The notes beneath the pieces are model-generated. The model made no database searches, was not told the origin of the DNA, and saw only the letters and a list, made by a program, of their open reading frames with translations. Made by a program: the position numbers and the translations under genes. Source: Bacteroidales bacterium (GTDB lineage: Bacteria; Bacteroidota; Bacteroidia; Bacteroidales; F082). From it: DNA of 64,000 bases. Positions 8,733-18,108 of the stretch are shown here, piece by piece (the stretch's first letter is position 1; each line of letters opens with the position of its first letter). The stretch is taken from assembly GCA_021647205.1 (NCBI GenBank), contig JAKIVD010000012.1, positions 53,110-117,109 of the forward strand, written 5' to 3'.

Positions 8733-9941
8733 TTACTTTTTCAGCACCCAGGCCTGGGCATTTTCCTCCTGTCTGATTGCCAGCAGTTCCTGTTTGGCAT
8801 CGGCCCATTTGTAAAAACCCGCATAAGCCACCCGGTACATGCCGCTGGTGTTGGTGTCGGCCACGATGGCCGAATAGCCCTTCCCGGTAAGCTGCACAAC
8901 CAGTTTTCGGGCATTTTCTTCTTCGCGAAACGAACCGGCAATAATGTAGTATCTTTTCGCTGCGGGTTGAATCTTCACTTTGCTTTTGTCGGTAGTCGGT
9001 TCGGGGGCTTCGGCAGGGAGTGCGCCCTTATTTTCAGCCGGTGTTGCCTTGTTGGCAAATTCGTTTTTAGTTTCACTTGCAGCTGGTTCACTACGCCATT
9101 CACTTTCGGCAACCGTCTGCGCCGGCGATTCTTTCCCGGCTTGGTTTTTACCCGATGGTTCCGGTGCTTTCAACACTTCTACAGTTTCAAGCTGCGCGTC
9201 CCCGGCAGGAAGAAAGCCCGCTTCATTTGTTTTGGGGCTTTCAGGCCGTAGCCGGTTGGTTTTGGTGTCAGTGCGGCTTTCTGTATGAGAAACGGAAAAC
9301 AATCCGTTCAGATGAATTGGAGAAGATGGCCAGGGAAAAAATACGGAAGTGATTAAAACAACCAGCAACATCATACCGGCAATAGTCAGCGGAAAACGAT
9401 AAGCGGTTTTTCTTCTCCCTGACTTCTTCTCCTCAGAACTGCGACCGGGTTTTCGGTCGGGCCGCTTTGTGGTTTTGGTAGCCGGCAGCACCAGCCCCTT
9501 GATTTTTTCTTCAGAAGAAGTTCGTTTGATGGCCGGCGACACCAGGCTGTTGAGGCCGAATGCGTCGGGGTTGTAATTTGTTTGATAATCCTGTTCAAAA
9601 ACAACATGCCCCGATTTGTCCAGCGAGAGTGTTCCGATTTGTGGAAAGGCCACCCTTTTCCCCGACGCCAGTTCAGAACGGCATTCGTTGACGAAACCGG
9701 CAAGTTCCTGCCTGGCAGCTTTGTATGATTTTAAACCTTTTTCGGCAAGATAATTCACCAGCAAACCGTCATTTGCTTTCAGTTGCACATTAAAAAGCAC
9801 TTCTTTGTAGGGAGGGTCAAACTGATGGGTCAGCCGGTTCCACCGTGCCGGTTTATCATTTGTGATGAAGCCGCCAAAATCAGGCAAAACGACACATTCA
9901 TACTCGTAAAGCAACTCGCTAATACTTTCGCTAATATTCAT
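8733..9941 (-). CDS. HU-CCDC81 and SPOR domain envelope protein
   Basis: A 402-residue protein with three parts. Residues about 1-135 form the Bacteroidota HU-CCDC81 double domain (ISELLYEYECVVLPDFGGF at the start; SGKRVAFPQIGTLSLDKSG later). Residues 183-204 form one transmembrane segment after a basic linker. After a Pro/Glu/Ala-rich spacer, the last 75 residues form a SPOR domain (YYIIAGSF ... YRVAYAGFYKWADAK), a fold that binds denuded septal glycan. The layout puts the HU-like part in the cytoplasm and SPOR in the periplasm, so it may connect the nucleoid or cytoplasm to the septum; that role is inferred. Confidence 0.88.
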   Translation of the reverse strand: MNISESISELLYEYECVVLPDFGGFITNDKPARWNRLTHQFDPPYKEVLFNVQLKANDGLLVNYLAEKGLKSYKAARQELAGFVNECRSELASGKRVAFPQIGTLSLDKSGHVVFEQDYQTNYNPDAFGLNSLVSPAIKRTSSEEKIKGLVLPATKTTKRPDRKPGRSSEEKKSGRRKTAYRFPLTIAGMMLLVVLITSVFFPWPSSPIHLNGLFSVSHTESRTDTKTNRLRPESPKTNEAGFLPAGDAQLETVEVLKAPEPSGKNQAGKESPAQTVAESEWRSEPAASETKNEFANKATPAENKGALPAEAPEPTTDKSKVKIQPAAKRYYIIAGSFREEENARKLVVQLTGKGYSAIVADTNTSGMYRVAYAGFYKWADAKQELLAIRQEENAQAWVLKK

Positions 9942-9995
9942 CTTCCACCATGCTTTTATCAGAATTTGCTAAAGTAGAAATTCCATCGGCAACTG

Positions 9996-10733
9996 TCAAG
10001 CCTTGTTGGTAAGTTTTAATAAGTCTTCGGGTGTATCGACCGAAACCCCTTCCTTTTCGGTTATTCCAAGGTGTATCCGATAGCCGTTTCCGAGCCACCT
10101 TAACTGTTCCAGGTTTTCAGCCTGCTCAAGTTTGGAAGGCCCAAGCCTGACTATTTTTTCCAGCACTGACTGGCGATAAGCGTAAATACCGATGTGTTTA
10201 AAAAAGTCGTGATGTTCCATCCAATTTTCCTGCGGTATTCCGCGCAAAAAAGGGATGGGCTGACGGCTGAAAAACAAAGCCTTTTTCTCTTTGTCAAAAA
10301 CCACCTTTACAACATTTGGGCTGAACAACTCTTCAGTGGCATCAATCTTTTTTACCAATGTTGCAATATCAACAGCAGTGTTGGCAAAGCGGTCGGCAAG
10401 CTGGTCGATTTGTTGCGGGTCGATAAAGGGTTCATCCCCCTGAATATTAACGACCACATCATAATTCTCCTGACTTTGTGCAACTACCTCCCGGCAACGG
10501 GAAGTTCCGTTCGGATGGTCTTCAGCGGTCATCACCACCTGCCCGCCAAAGCCTTCAACATGCTTAAAAATCCGTGGGTCATCCGTAGCCACAACTACCC
10601 GGTCCAGCGCACCGGCCCTGCAAGCCTGATCGTACACCCTGTGAATCATACTTTTGCCGCCAATTATGGCCAGGGGCTTGCCCGGAAAACGGGAAGAGGC
10701 ATAACGGGCGGGAATGATTCCAAGGGTTTTCAT
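9996..10733 (-). CDS. kdsB: KdsB, 3-deoxy-manno-octulosonate cytidylyltransferase
   Basis: KdsB activates Kdo as CMP-Kdo for lipopolysaccharide inner core synthesis. The 245-residue protein starts with the nucleotide-binding GIIPARYASSRFPGKPLA (5-22), followed by VVVATDD, the TAEDHPNGTSRC motif and NIQGDEPFIDP, all typical of KdsB. Start at ATG 10733. The 93-bp gap to the upstream kinase gene leaves room for a separate start of transcription. Its presence implies a Kdo-containing lipopolysaccharide. Confidence 0.96.
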   Translation of the reverse strand: MKTLGIIPARYASSRFPGKPLAIIGGKSMIHRVYDQACRAGALDRVVVATDDPRIFKHVEGFGGQVVMTAEDHPNGTSRCREVVAQSQENYDVVVNIQGDEPFIDPQQIDQLADRFANTAVDIATLVKKIDATEELFSPNVVKVVFDKEKKALFFSRQPIPFLRGIPQENWMEHHDFFKHIGIYAYRQSVLEKIVRLGPSKLEQAENLEQLRWLGNGYRIHLGITEKEGVSVDTPEDLLKLTNKA

Positions 10734-10826
10734 TTTTCTGCTGTTTGGCTGCGGGCATTATGTTTTTATCCGGGCACCGGAAAGCGGCTCATCAAGGCAA
10801 AAAACCCGGGCACTTCAGAATTATTT

Positions 10827-11438
10827 CTAAAAAAGCCCATGCACCTCTGCATTCACTTTTTCGATGACAACACCGAGGTCTTCGGGTTTTTTGAAATCAA
10901 GGTTGTCGATATCAACAATGAGCAGTTTCCCCAATTTGTAGCCCGAGATCCAGTTTTCGTACCTTTCGTTTAGTAGTTTCAGGTAATCGAGCCGGATTGA
11001 CTCTTCGTATTCCCTTCCCCGGCTTTGGATTTGCTCGACGAGTGTGGAAACTGACGCGCGAAGGTAAATCAACAAATCGGGTGGGTCGATGAAGGAACTC
11101 ATCAACTCAAACAAGTCGCTGTAATTCTCAAAATCACGTGTTGACATGAGGTTCATCGAATGCAGGTTGGGTGCAAAGATGTAGGCGTCTTCGTAAATTG
11201 TACGGTCCTGAATTGTATTCTGGCCACTTTTCCTGATTTCGACAACCTGCCTGAAGCGCGAATTCAAAAAGTAAATCTGCAGGTTAAACGACCAGCGTTG
11301 CATGTCATCATAAAAACTGTGCAAATACGGATTGTTATCCACATCCTCATAACGTGGTTTCCATCCCATGTGCTTTGCCATCAGTCTTGTAAGTGTTGTT
11401 TTTCCCGAACCGATATTTCCTGCTATTGCTAAATGCAT
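10827..11438 (-). CDS. Deoxynucleoside kinase (dNK/dGK-dAK family)
   Basis: Salvage kinase that phosphorylates deoxynucleosides. The 203-residue protein has a P-loop GNIGSGKTT (7-15), the EDVDNNPYLHSFYDD substrate loop, DRTIYED as the DRS-type motif and RGREYEES as the lid with its arginines. The family includes deoxyadenosine, deoxyguanosine and deoxycytidine kinases; substrate cannot be fixed from sequence. Bacteroidota members with this sequence are usually named deoxyadenosine/deoxyguanosine kinases. It sits between the GH3 gene and kdsB on the same strand. Confidence 0.9.
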   Translation of the reverse strand: MHLAIAGNIGSGKTTLTRLMAKHMGWKPRYEDVDNNPYLHSFYDDMQRWSFNLQIYFLNSRFRQVVEIRKSGQNTIQDRTIYEDAYIFAPNLHSMNLMSTRDFENYSDLFELMSSFIDPPDLLIYLRASVSTLVEQIQSRGREYEESIRLDYLKLLNERYENWISGYKLGKLLIVDIDNLDFKKPEDLGVVIEKVNAEVHGLF

Positions 11439-11518
11439 TGGCTTTTTTTTGACGAATTTAGAAATTTCTCTTTACTCAAGGATATTCTTTGCTGTTTTTT
11501 CATCGGATGATTGGGGAA

Positions 11519-13030
11519 TTAAACCAATTTCAAAATCTCTTCCACGTATTTCCGCTCATTCGACAAGCGCGGAACTTTATTTTGCCCACCCAGTTTGTCG
11601 TTCAGTTTCATCCACTTATAAAACGTACCGCCGGGCACTGTTACTATCGATGGTTCCCTGAGTACAAGGTTGTGGTAACGCTTGGCTTCGTAATCAGAGT
11701 TTAACGATTTCAGGGCATTGTCAAGTGCTTCGCTAAAAAAATCAGTATTGTCTGGTTTGCGTGTAAACTCTATCAGCCACTGGTGCCTCACCCCGTCTTT
11801 GTGCATTAATGGTGCGGCCGTGTATTCATTAATCAAAGCACCTGTTTTCAGGCTGGCCACTTCAATGGCCTTTTCGGCATTGTCAATTATTATCTCTTCA
11901 CCAACCGCATTGATAAAACTTTTCGTTCGTCCGGTAATCAGAATGCGATAGGGGCTGGTACTTGTAAAAGTAACGGTGTCGCCAATCAGGTAACGCCACA
12001 GACCGGCATTGGTGGTAATTACGATGGCATAATTTTTACCAGTTTCCACCTCGTGAAGCTGAATGGTTTTTGGGGATTCCAAATTTATTTCTTCCATGGG
12101 AATAAACTCATAAAAAATCCCGTAATCCAGCATCAGCAACAAATCCGGTTTGTTCTTTTGGTCCTGAATACCAAAAAAGCCTTCCGAAGCATTGTAGGTG
12201 TCGAAATAAATCATTTTTTCGGAAGAAATAATTTGTTTGTACTGTTGGCGGTAAGGGTTAAAATTCACACCGCCGTGGAAGAAAACCTCCAGGTTTGGCC
12301 ACACCTCCATCAGGTCGGTTTTATTGGCTTTTTTCAATATCTTTTTGAGCAGGACGAGCATCCACGAAGGCACACCGGAGATACTGCTTACGTTGTGGTC
12401 GATAGTGGATTCGGCCATCAGTTCGAGTTTGTTTTCCCACTCATCCATTAAGGCGATGCTCAGTGAGGGCGTCCGTTTGAACTGCGCCCAGTAGGGAAGG
12501 TTTTGCATGAGGATGGCCGAAAGATCGCCTTCATAGTAGGAAGTATTGCTCACCTCCTGAACAATTCCGCTGCCGCCCATCACCAGGCTCTTCCCTTCAA
12601 AAAATTCCGACTCCGGGTAGAGGCTGAAATAAATAGACAGCATGTCCTTGCCGGCTTTGTAATGGCATTCTTCGATGGCCGATTCGGTTACAGGGATAAA
12701 TTTGCTTTTCCCTGCTGTTGTCCCCGACGATTTGGCGAACCATTTGACCTCTTCGGGCCAGAGCAGGTTTTGTTCACCCGCCCGCAAGCGATCGATCAGC
12801 GGTTTCAGGTCGTCATAAGTGCTGACCGGTACCCGTTCTGCAAAAGCTTCAATGTTGCGGATGCTTTTGTAATCGTATTTACGGCCCCATTCGGTGTCTT
12901 TTGCCGTAACCAGCAGTTTCTTAAACCATTCGGCCTGTACCTCGTGCGGGTATTTCCTGAACAGCTCAATCTGGTGAATGCGCTTCTTTATCAGCCAGTT
13001 CAACACCGAATTAATCAAGGTCATCGACAA
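11519..13030 (-). CDS. GH3-family acyl-adenylate enzyme
   Basis: A 503-residue member of the GH3 superfamily, known in plants for joining amino acids to acyl acids such as jasmonate and auxin through an acyl-adenylate. The ATP-binding motif SSGTTAGKSK is at 101-110, the substrate motif YNASEGFFGIQ lies in the middle, and GLWRYLIGDTVTFTS precedes the C-terminal lid domain. Bacteroidota carry such genes widely, but no bacterial substrate is established that I can name. It is divergent from ispE, with a 106-bp gap that must hold both promoters. Confidence 0.88.
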   Translation of the reverse strand: MSMTLINSVLNWLIKKRIHQIELFRKYPHEVQAEWFKKLLVTAKDTEWGRKYDYKSIRNIEAFAERVPVSTYDDLKPLIDRLRAGEQNLLWPEEVKWFAKSSGTTAGKSKFIPVTESAIEECHYKAGKDMLSIYFSLYPESEFFEGKSLVMGGSGIVQEVSNTSYYEGDLSAILMQNLPYWAQFKRTPSLSIALMDEWENKLELMAESTIDHNVSSISGVPSWMLVLLKKILKKANKTDLMEVWPNLEVFFHGGVNFNPYRQQYKQIISSEKMIYFDTYNASEGFFGIQDQKNKPDLLLMLDYGIFYEFIPMEEINLESPKTIQLHEVETGKNYAIVITTNAGLWRYLIGDTVTFTSTSPYRILITGRTKSFINAVGEEIIIDNAEKAIEVASLKTGALINEYTAAPLMHKDGVRHQWLIEFTRKPDNTDFFSEALDNALKSLNSDYEAKRYHNLVLREPSIVTVPGGTFYKWMKLNDKLGGQNKVPRLSNERKYVEEILKLV

Positions 13031-13136
13031 AAATCTTCTTTAGGGTTTGAAGCAAGCAAAAGTAAGAAAATCCGCAAACCCTCAGGCGGTTTTTCTCAGC
13101 CTCTTTCCCCCCACGGAAGTTTGGTATCTTTACCCC

Positions 13137-13943
13137 ATGATTTGCTTTCCAAACGGAAAAATAAACCTCGGTCTCCGGGTACTGGCAAAAAGGGCAGACG
13201 GCTTTCATGATATTGAAAGCCTGCTCTTTCCCGTACCCATCAACGATGCCCTGGAGTTTCTTCCTGCTGATGCGTTTCAGCTGACAATTTCGGGTTTTCC
13301 CATTTCAGGGGCAACAACGGACAACCTTGTTTTCAAAGCCTGGAAACTGTTATGTCAACAGTACGATATTCCGGCTGTAAAGGTGTGCCTTCACAAGGCC
13401 ATCCCTCTACAATCAGGATTGGGCGGCGGATCTGCCGATGCTGCTTTTTTTATCCGCGCAGCGAATGTTTTCTTTTCATTGGGGATGGATGAAAGCAAGA
13501 TGAGGGAAATGGCCGTGCAACTCGGCAGTGATTGTCCCTTTTTTATTGAAAACAAACCTGTTCTGGCCCGTGGGAAAGGTGATGTTCTTCAAGCGGTAAA
13601 TATCAGCCTGAAAGGAAAATACCTGCTGGTCTGCCAACCCAAAGCGCTTGTTTCAAGCCGTGAAGCCTACACCCTGATAAAACCGGGAATTTCGAAAACC
13701 GGCATTAAAGAAGTTGTCGCCAAACCCATTGAACAATGGCGGGACCTTCTGAAAAACGACTTTGAAGATGTGCTCTTTGATTTGCATCCAGAGATCCGGG
13801 AAATAAAAAACAGCATGCACAAAATGGGTGCCATATATTCTTCGATGACCGGAAGCGGATCGGCGGTTTATGGGATTTTTGACCAGTCGCCCGACCGGAA
13901 AGAAATCAACCCAAATTATTACCTTTGGCACGGAGAAATTTAA
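13137..13943 (+). CDS. ispE: IspE, 4-diphosphocytidyl-2-C-methyl-D-erythritol kinase
   Basis: IspE is the GHMP kinase of the non-mevalonate isoprenoid pathway. The chosen ATG at 13137 gives MICFPNGKINLGLRVLAKR, the conserved beginning of the family; longer upstream reading frames add sequence unlike IspE. The ATP loop PLQSGLGGGSADAA is at 90-103 and the third motif MTGSGSAVYGIF is near the C-terminus. The 268-residue length is typical. The next gene, a dehydrogenase, starts 10 bp later, so the two are co-transcribed. Confidence 0.94.
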   Translation: MICFPNGKINLGLRVLAKRADGFHDIESLLFPVPINDALEFLPADAFQLTISGFPISGATTDNLVFKAWKLLCQQYDIPAVKVCLHKAIPLQSGLGGGSADAAFFIRAANVFFSLGMDESKMREMAVQLGSDCPFFIENKPVLARGKGDVLQAVNISLKGKYLLVCQPKALVSSREAYTLIKPGISKTGIKEVVAKPIEQWRDLLKNDFEDVLFDLHPEIREIKNSMHKMGAIYSSMTGSGSAVYGIFDQSPDRKEINPNYYLWHGEI

Positions 13944-13953
13944 AAAGAACCAA

Positions 13954-14712
13954 ATGAACAAAATCACCTTAATTACCGGTGCAACAAGCGGCATCGGAAA
14001 AGCCTGCGCCCTGCATTTTGCACAAAACAGGCACGACCTGATCCTCACGGGACGAAGAACGGAAAGGTTGCAGGAGCTGATGACAGCATTACAAAAAGAG
14101 TACCCTGTCAGAGTACACACGCTGGCTTTCGACATCCGCGACCGCCGTACCACAGAAACGGCAATCGCTTCCCTTCCGGCGCAATGGAAAAATATTGAAA
14201 TACTTGTCAACAATGCAGGACTGGCCTCCGGACTGAATACTGTTCAGGACGGATTAACAGACGACTGGGAAAAGATGATCGATACCAACATCAAAGGGCT
14301 GCTGTATGTTTCAAGGGCTGTTTTACCTTTTATGATTGCTCGTGGAAAAGGACATGTCATCAACATCGGTTCCATTGCCGGCAAAGAAGTTTACCCCAAC
14401 GGAAATGTCTATTGCGCCACTAAATTTGCCGTTGACGCACTCACCAAAGGCATGCGCATCGACCTGGTACAGCACGGAATTAAAGTTACGCAAATTGCCC
14501 CCGGTGCCGTAGAAACCGAATTTTCTGTGGTCAGGTTCCACGGCGACAAACAAAGGGCAAAAGGAGTTTACCAGGGTTTTCAGCCGCTTCGGGCTGAGGA
14601 CGTGGCCGAAGTTGTTTACTATGCCACTACCCTTCCGCGGCATGCGAACATTAACGATTTGGTACTGATGCCCACCAGCCAGGCAAGCGCCGCCATAGTT
14701 CACAAGGTTTGA
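13954..14712 (+). CDS. Short-chain dehydrogenase/reductase (YdfG-like)
   Basis: A 252-residue classical SDR. Residues 8-15 are the cofactor motif TGATSGIG, NNAG is at 86-89, and the catalytic Ser140, Tyr153 and Lys157 are all present (NIGSIAGK; YCATK). The Arg-rich GRRTERL after the second strand suggests NADP(H). The closest recognised group is YdfG/serine 3-dehydrogenase-like enzymes that oxidise L-allo-threonine and 3-hydroxy acids; the substrate is inferred only. ATG 13954 is chosen because the Rossmann motif then begins at the usual distance from the start. Confidence 0.92.
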   Translation: MNKITLITGATSGIGKACALHFAQNRHDLILTGRRTERLQELMTALQKEYPVRVHTLAFDIRDRRTTETAIASLPAQWKNIEILVNNAGLASGLNTVQDGLTDDWEKMIDTNIKGLLYVSRAVLPFMIARGKGHVINIGSIAGKEVYPNGNVYCATKFAVDALTKGMRIDLVQHGIKVTQIAPGAVETEFSVVRFHGDKQRAKGVYQGFQPLRAEDVAEVVYYATTLPRHANINDLVLMPTSQASAAIVHKV

Positions 14713-14867
14713 ACAGGGTTTTAGTTGAGCGTTTGCAAAACCAAAACTGAAAGTTCACTACCTCTCCGGGCAAGCACCCAAGATACAAAGACTTTTTTTT
14801 CAGATCTCATAGATGGCGGGATTAGCAACCACGGCCCCCCCGGATTTCGGCTTCATAAAATTTAACC

Positions 14868-14885
14868 TACATTTGCGTACATTTG
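14868..14885 (+). promoter_or_regulatory. Candidate Bacteroidota promoter (two overlapping -7 boxes)
   Basis: TACATTTG occurs twice, at 14868-14875 and 14878-14885, each matching the Bacteroidota -7 consensus TAnnTTTG. A TTCG at 14846-14849 lies 18 bp before the first and could act as the -33 element. Either would start transcription 10-30 bases before the acyl-CoA synthetase ATG at 14905. Confidence 0.5.
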
Positions 14886-14904
14886 AATACATAAAAACAT
14901 CATC

Positions 14905-16680
14905 ATGGAAGTCAGCAGGATTTTCGATTTATTAGACCAATACGAGAATAAATACCGGATCAAGGACGACGTGCTGGCCGGGAAAGAAAATGGTGAATGG
15001 GTAAAATACGACCTGAAGACTTACCGGGAAATGGCCGACAACATCAGTTACGGCCTGATGAAACTCGGGCTTAAAAAGGGTGACAAGATCGCCACTATTT
15101 CCAACAACCGCCCCGAATGGAATTTTCTCGACATGGGCATCGCACAAATTGGCGGGATTCATGTCCCCATTTATCCCACCATCAGCGAGGAAGATTACCG
15201 CTATATTTTAAACCATGCCGGGGTCAGGTATTTATTTGTTGCAGGGAAAGAACTGTTGCGCAAAATCAGACACATCCTGCCCGGAATAAAAAACATTGTT
15301 GATGTTTATACTTTCAGGAAAATTGAAGGGTACAAACAACTGGGCGATCTGATCGAACTGGGAAAGAAAAACAAGGCCGCAGAAAAGCTGCAGGAAATAA
15401 AAGCTTCCGTTGACAAAGACGATGTGGTAACGCTGATTTACACCTCGGGGACAACCGGTTTCCCCAAAGGGGTGATGCTTTCGCATGATAATTTGCTGAG
15501 CAACGTCAAAGCAACGTACTTTATTTTTCCTGTTGATGAAACTTCGCGCGGGCTGAGTTACCTGCCGCTTTGCCACGTTTATGAACGCATGGTGAATTAT
15601 GTTTTGCAATACAAAGGCGTTTCCATATATTATGCCGAGAACATGGCAACCATCGTGGACAATATTCAGGAAATTCATCCCCACATTATGACTACCGTTC
15701 CACGCCTGCTCGAAAAAGTTTATGACAAAATCATGGCCAAAGGCAGAAAATTACCGGGTATCAGGAAACAAATCTTTTTCTGGGCGGTGAACCTTGGGCT
15801 TCGATTTGAGTTCGACAAACCGTACCGGTTTCTGTACAACATCCAGCTCAAGCTGGCCAACAAATTGGTTTTCAGCAAATGGCGGGCTGCGTTCGGGGGC
15901 GAAATGCGCGTGATTGTTTCGGGCGGTGCTGCACTGCAACCCCGCCTGGCAGCCATTTACAATGCCGCACAAATTCCTGTGCTCGAAGGCTACGGAATGA
16001 CAGAATCATCCCCTGTAATTGCCGTTAACACTTTCCTAAAGGGTGAACACAAAATCGGGACGGTGGGGCCACCACTAAAAAATGTCGAAGTAAAAATTTC
16101 AGGAGCAGGCGAAATCCTCGTCAAAGGCCCGCTGGTGATGAAAGGTTATTTCAAAGAAAAAGAAATGACTGCTGAAGCTGTAGTCAACGGATGGCTTCAT
16201 ACCGGTGATGTAGGGGTGCTTGAGGACGGACTGCTGAAAATTACCGGAAGGGTCAAAGAGATTTTTAAGACGTCCATGGGCAAATATATTTCTCCCGTCC
16301 TGCTCGAAAACAAAATGAAAGAGTCCCCCTTTATTGACCAGATTATGGTGGTGGGCGAAAACCAGAAATTCGCCGCTGCACTCATCGTCCCCGACTTTGA
16401 ACATCTACAATCATGGTGCAAGATTAAAGGTATCGGGTTCACCACCGGCAAAGAAATGATCAACCACAAGGAAGTCAGGGCCCGTTACAAAAAAGAAGTT
16501 GATTGTTTTAACAAACAATTCGGCGACACGGAAAAAATCAGGAAATGGGCGTTGATTGATCACGAATGGACCATTGATTCGGGCGAGATTACGGCCAACC
16601 TGAAAGTAAAACGCAGGCACATCCATGAAAAATACAAAGATGTAATTGCAGGACTTTTTGGGCAAACCGGAAATCATTGA
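14905..16680 (+). CDS. Long-chain fatty acid--CoA ligase (AMP-forming)
   Basis: A 591-residue ANL-family enzyme that activates fatty acids through an acyl-adenylate. The P-loop motif TSGTTGFPKG is at 180-189, YGMTESSPV is the A5 motif, GWLHTGDVG the A7/A8 region, and the lysine-bearing C-terminal KRRHIHEKYKD lies near the end. Its size and the acidic insertions fit FadD15/long-chain ACSL-type proteins common in Bacteroidota. It appears to be a single-gene unit, with its own promoter-like sequence upstream and 180 bp before the AraC gene. Confidence 0.92.
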   Translation: MEVSRIFDLLDQYENKYRIKDDVLAGKENGEWVKYDLKTYREMADNISYGLMKLGLKKGDKIATISNNRPEWNFLDMGIAQIGGIHVPIYPTISEEDYRYILNHAGVRYLFVAGKELLRKIRHILPGIKNIVDVYTFRKIEGYKQLGDLIELGKKNKAAEKLQEIKASVDKDDVVTLIYTSGTTGFPKGVMLSHDNLLSNVKATYFIFPVDETSRGLSYLPLCHVYERMVNYVLQYKGVSIYYAENMATIVDNIQEIHPHIMTTVPRLLEKVYDKIMAKGRKLPGIRKQIFFWAVNLGLRFEFDKPYRFLYNIQLKLANKLVFSKWRAAFGGEMRVIVSGGAALQPRLAAIYNAAQIPVLEGYGMTESSPVIAVNTFLKGEHKIGTVGPPLKNVEVKISGAGEILVKGPLVMKGYFKEKEMTAEAVVNGWLHTGDVGVLEDGLLKITGRVKEIFKTSMGKYISPVLLENKMKESPFIDQIMVVGENQKFAAALIVPDFEHLQSWCKIKGIGFTTGKEMINHKEVRARYKKEVDCFNKQFGDTEKIRKWALIDHEWTIDSGEITANLKVKRRHIHEKYKDVIAGLFGQTGNH

Positions 16681-16778
16681 CAAACCTGCTCATGCTGCTT
16701 GCCCGTTCGCAGTTCTCGCAACAGCCTTATCCGGTGAAAAGCGAATTCTCTGATCCGGAACATCCTGAACCGGTATTA

Positions 16779-16810
16779 TTGTAGTTGTATTTTTTCTCAA
16801 AATAAATTTG
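16779..16810 (+). promoter_or_regulatory. Candidate promoter of the AraC-type regulator
   Basis: TTGT at 16779-16782 and TAAATTTG at 16803-16810 are separated by 20 bp, close to the Bacteroidota promoter pattern. A second TAnnTTTG-like box, TATTTTTG, lies 10 bases further on. The start codon of the regulator is at 16862. Confidence 0.45.
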
Positions 16811-16861
16811 TTATTTTTGTCAATGACCAATTAACAATTAGCGACGCTGTCGTTCCCCGGT

Positions 16862-18079
16862 ATGCTTAACTTTGACAACCTCGGTATCATTTTATTTATC
16901 CTTCCGGTTTATCAAATGATGTTTTACTCGGTGCAATTGTTCACCCTGCGTAAAGGAAATGGTGCCCCCAGGCGTCCCCTGGGATTTTTGATGCTTTTGA
17001 TGCTGCTCTACCTTATCGTTAACTCAAGCCGGTATTTGGGCTATGCTGATTTGTACAAATACCTGTACACTTTACAGCTCCCTATGCTACTGGCAGTTAT
17101 CCCGGCTTATCAATTATATCTGCGTGCTGTTTCAAATGCTAGGGGACGGGTTTTCCCCAAGCCCCCACTGGTTTATTTTCTGCCTTCTGTTTTTATGTTA
17201 ATGCTTAATATTGCGGCATTTGTAAACAAGGGCCCGGGGCTGGCTGGCTTTTCCCTGTCCGCTGAAAACTTCCTTTCCACCAATAATAACGCAGCGTTAA
17301 GTTTTGCCTCTCTTGTTTTTTTATTGGGGAATATCGGATTTGTTGCCATGCAACTTTTGTTCACATCGTTTCATTATTTCAAGATGGTTCGTGAGCTAAA
17401 GCAGATCAGGGAAACCAATTCTGCTTACCTGCCCCACTTTCAAACCCTGTGGTCACATATTATCTTGTTTTCTGTCGTGGGCTTTGTCCTTGTCAGTTCG
17501 TTGATGAACCTTGCAACTCCTGCCTATAACCACCTGCTGTCACTCGTCTTTAATGCGGGGCTTCTGGCAATGGGGGGGCTTGCAGGATACTTTAGTTTGA
17601 AGCAGGACAGGTTGTACACAGAGGTTGCCAGTGTTACAACTGTTGAGCAAAAGGCGAACAAGTCCGGCAACATGCCGGAAGAACCCGCTTCCAAATCCGA
17701 AAATAAACATACAGAGGGTTTAAGCAGTGCTGATGCCAGTGAGATTGTTTCGAGGCTCCAACAGCACCTCGCTACCGACAAGCCTTTTCTAAACAGCAAT
17801 TTAAGGGCTGTTGACCTGGCAAAAAGTATTGGTACTACTAATCAAAAGCTGACTTACGTGGTTAACAATATAATGGAAACCAATTTCTACGGTATAATCA
17901 ATAAGTACAGGGTATTGGAGGCAAAAGAATTACTCAGGCGACCCGAAAACCAGCACTTCAATATCGATGCCATTTCAGAAATGGTGGGTTTTCAATCAAA
18001 ATCATCCTTTAATGGTTGTTTCAAAAAAATGACCGGCTGTACGCCTTCGGAGTTTCGAAAATATGGGGGAAAGCGGTAG
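16862..18079 (+). CDS. AraC-family regulator with multi-pass membrane N-terminus
   Basis: A 405-residue protein in two parts. Residues 1 to about 250 hold about seven hydrophobic segments with short loops, as in the 7TM-sensor AraC proteins of Bacteroidota. After a charged linker, residues about 295-405 form a two-helix-turn-helix AraC domain (NLRAVDLAKSIGTTNQKLTYVV and the conserved FNIDAISEMVGFQSKSSF ... MTGCTPSEFRKY, partly cited). It probably senses a signal at or in the membrane and binds DNA directly. It is convergent with the exosortase operon (29 bp apart), so control of that locus is possible but only inferred from position. Confidence 0.88.
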   Translation: MLNFDNLGIILFILPVYQMMFYSVQLFTLRKGNGAPRRPLGFLMLLMLLYLIVNSSRYLGYADLYKYLYTLQLPMLLAVIPAYQLYLRAVSNARGRVFPKPPLVYFLPSVFMLMLNIAAFVNKGPGLAGFSLSAENFLSTNNNAALSFASLVFLLGNIGFVAMQLLFTSFHYFKMVRELKQIRETNSAYLPHFQTLWSHIILFSVVGFVLVSSLMNLATPAYNHLLSLVFNAGLLAMGGLAGYFSLKQDRLYTEVASVTTVEQKANKSGNMPEEPASKSENKHTEGLSSADASEIVSRLQQHLATDKPFLNSNLRAVDLAKSIGTTNQKLTYVVNNIMETNFYGIINKYRVLEAKELLRRPENQHFNIDAISEMVGFQSKSSFNGCFKKMTGCTPSEFRKYGGKR

Positions 18080-18108
18080 CGGGGAATAATCCTTCCCGAA
18101 ATAAAGAG

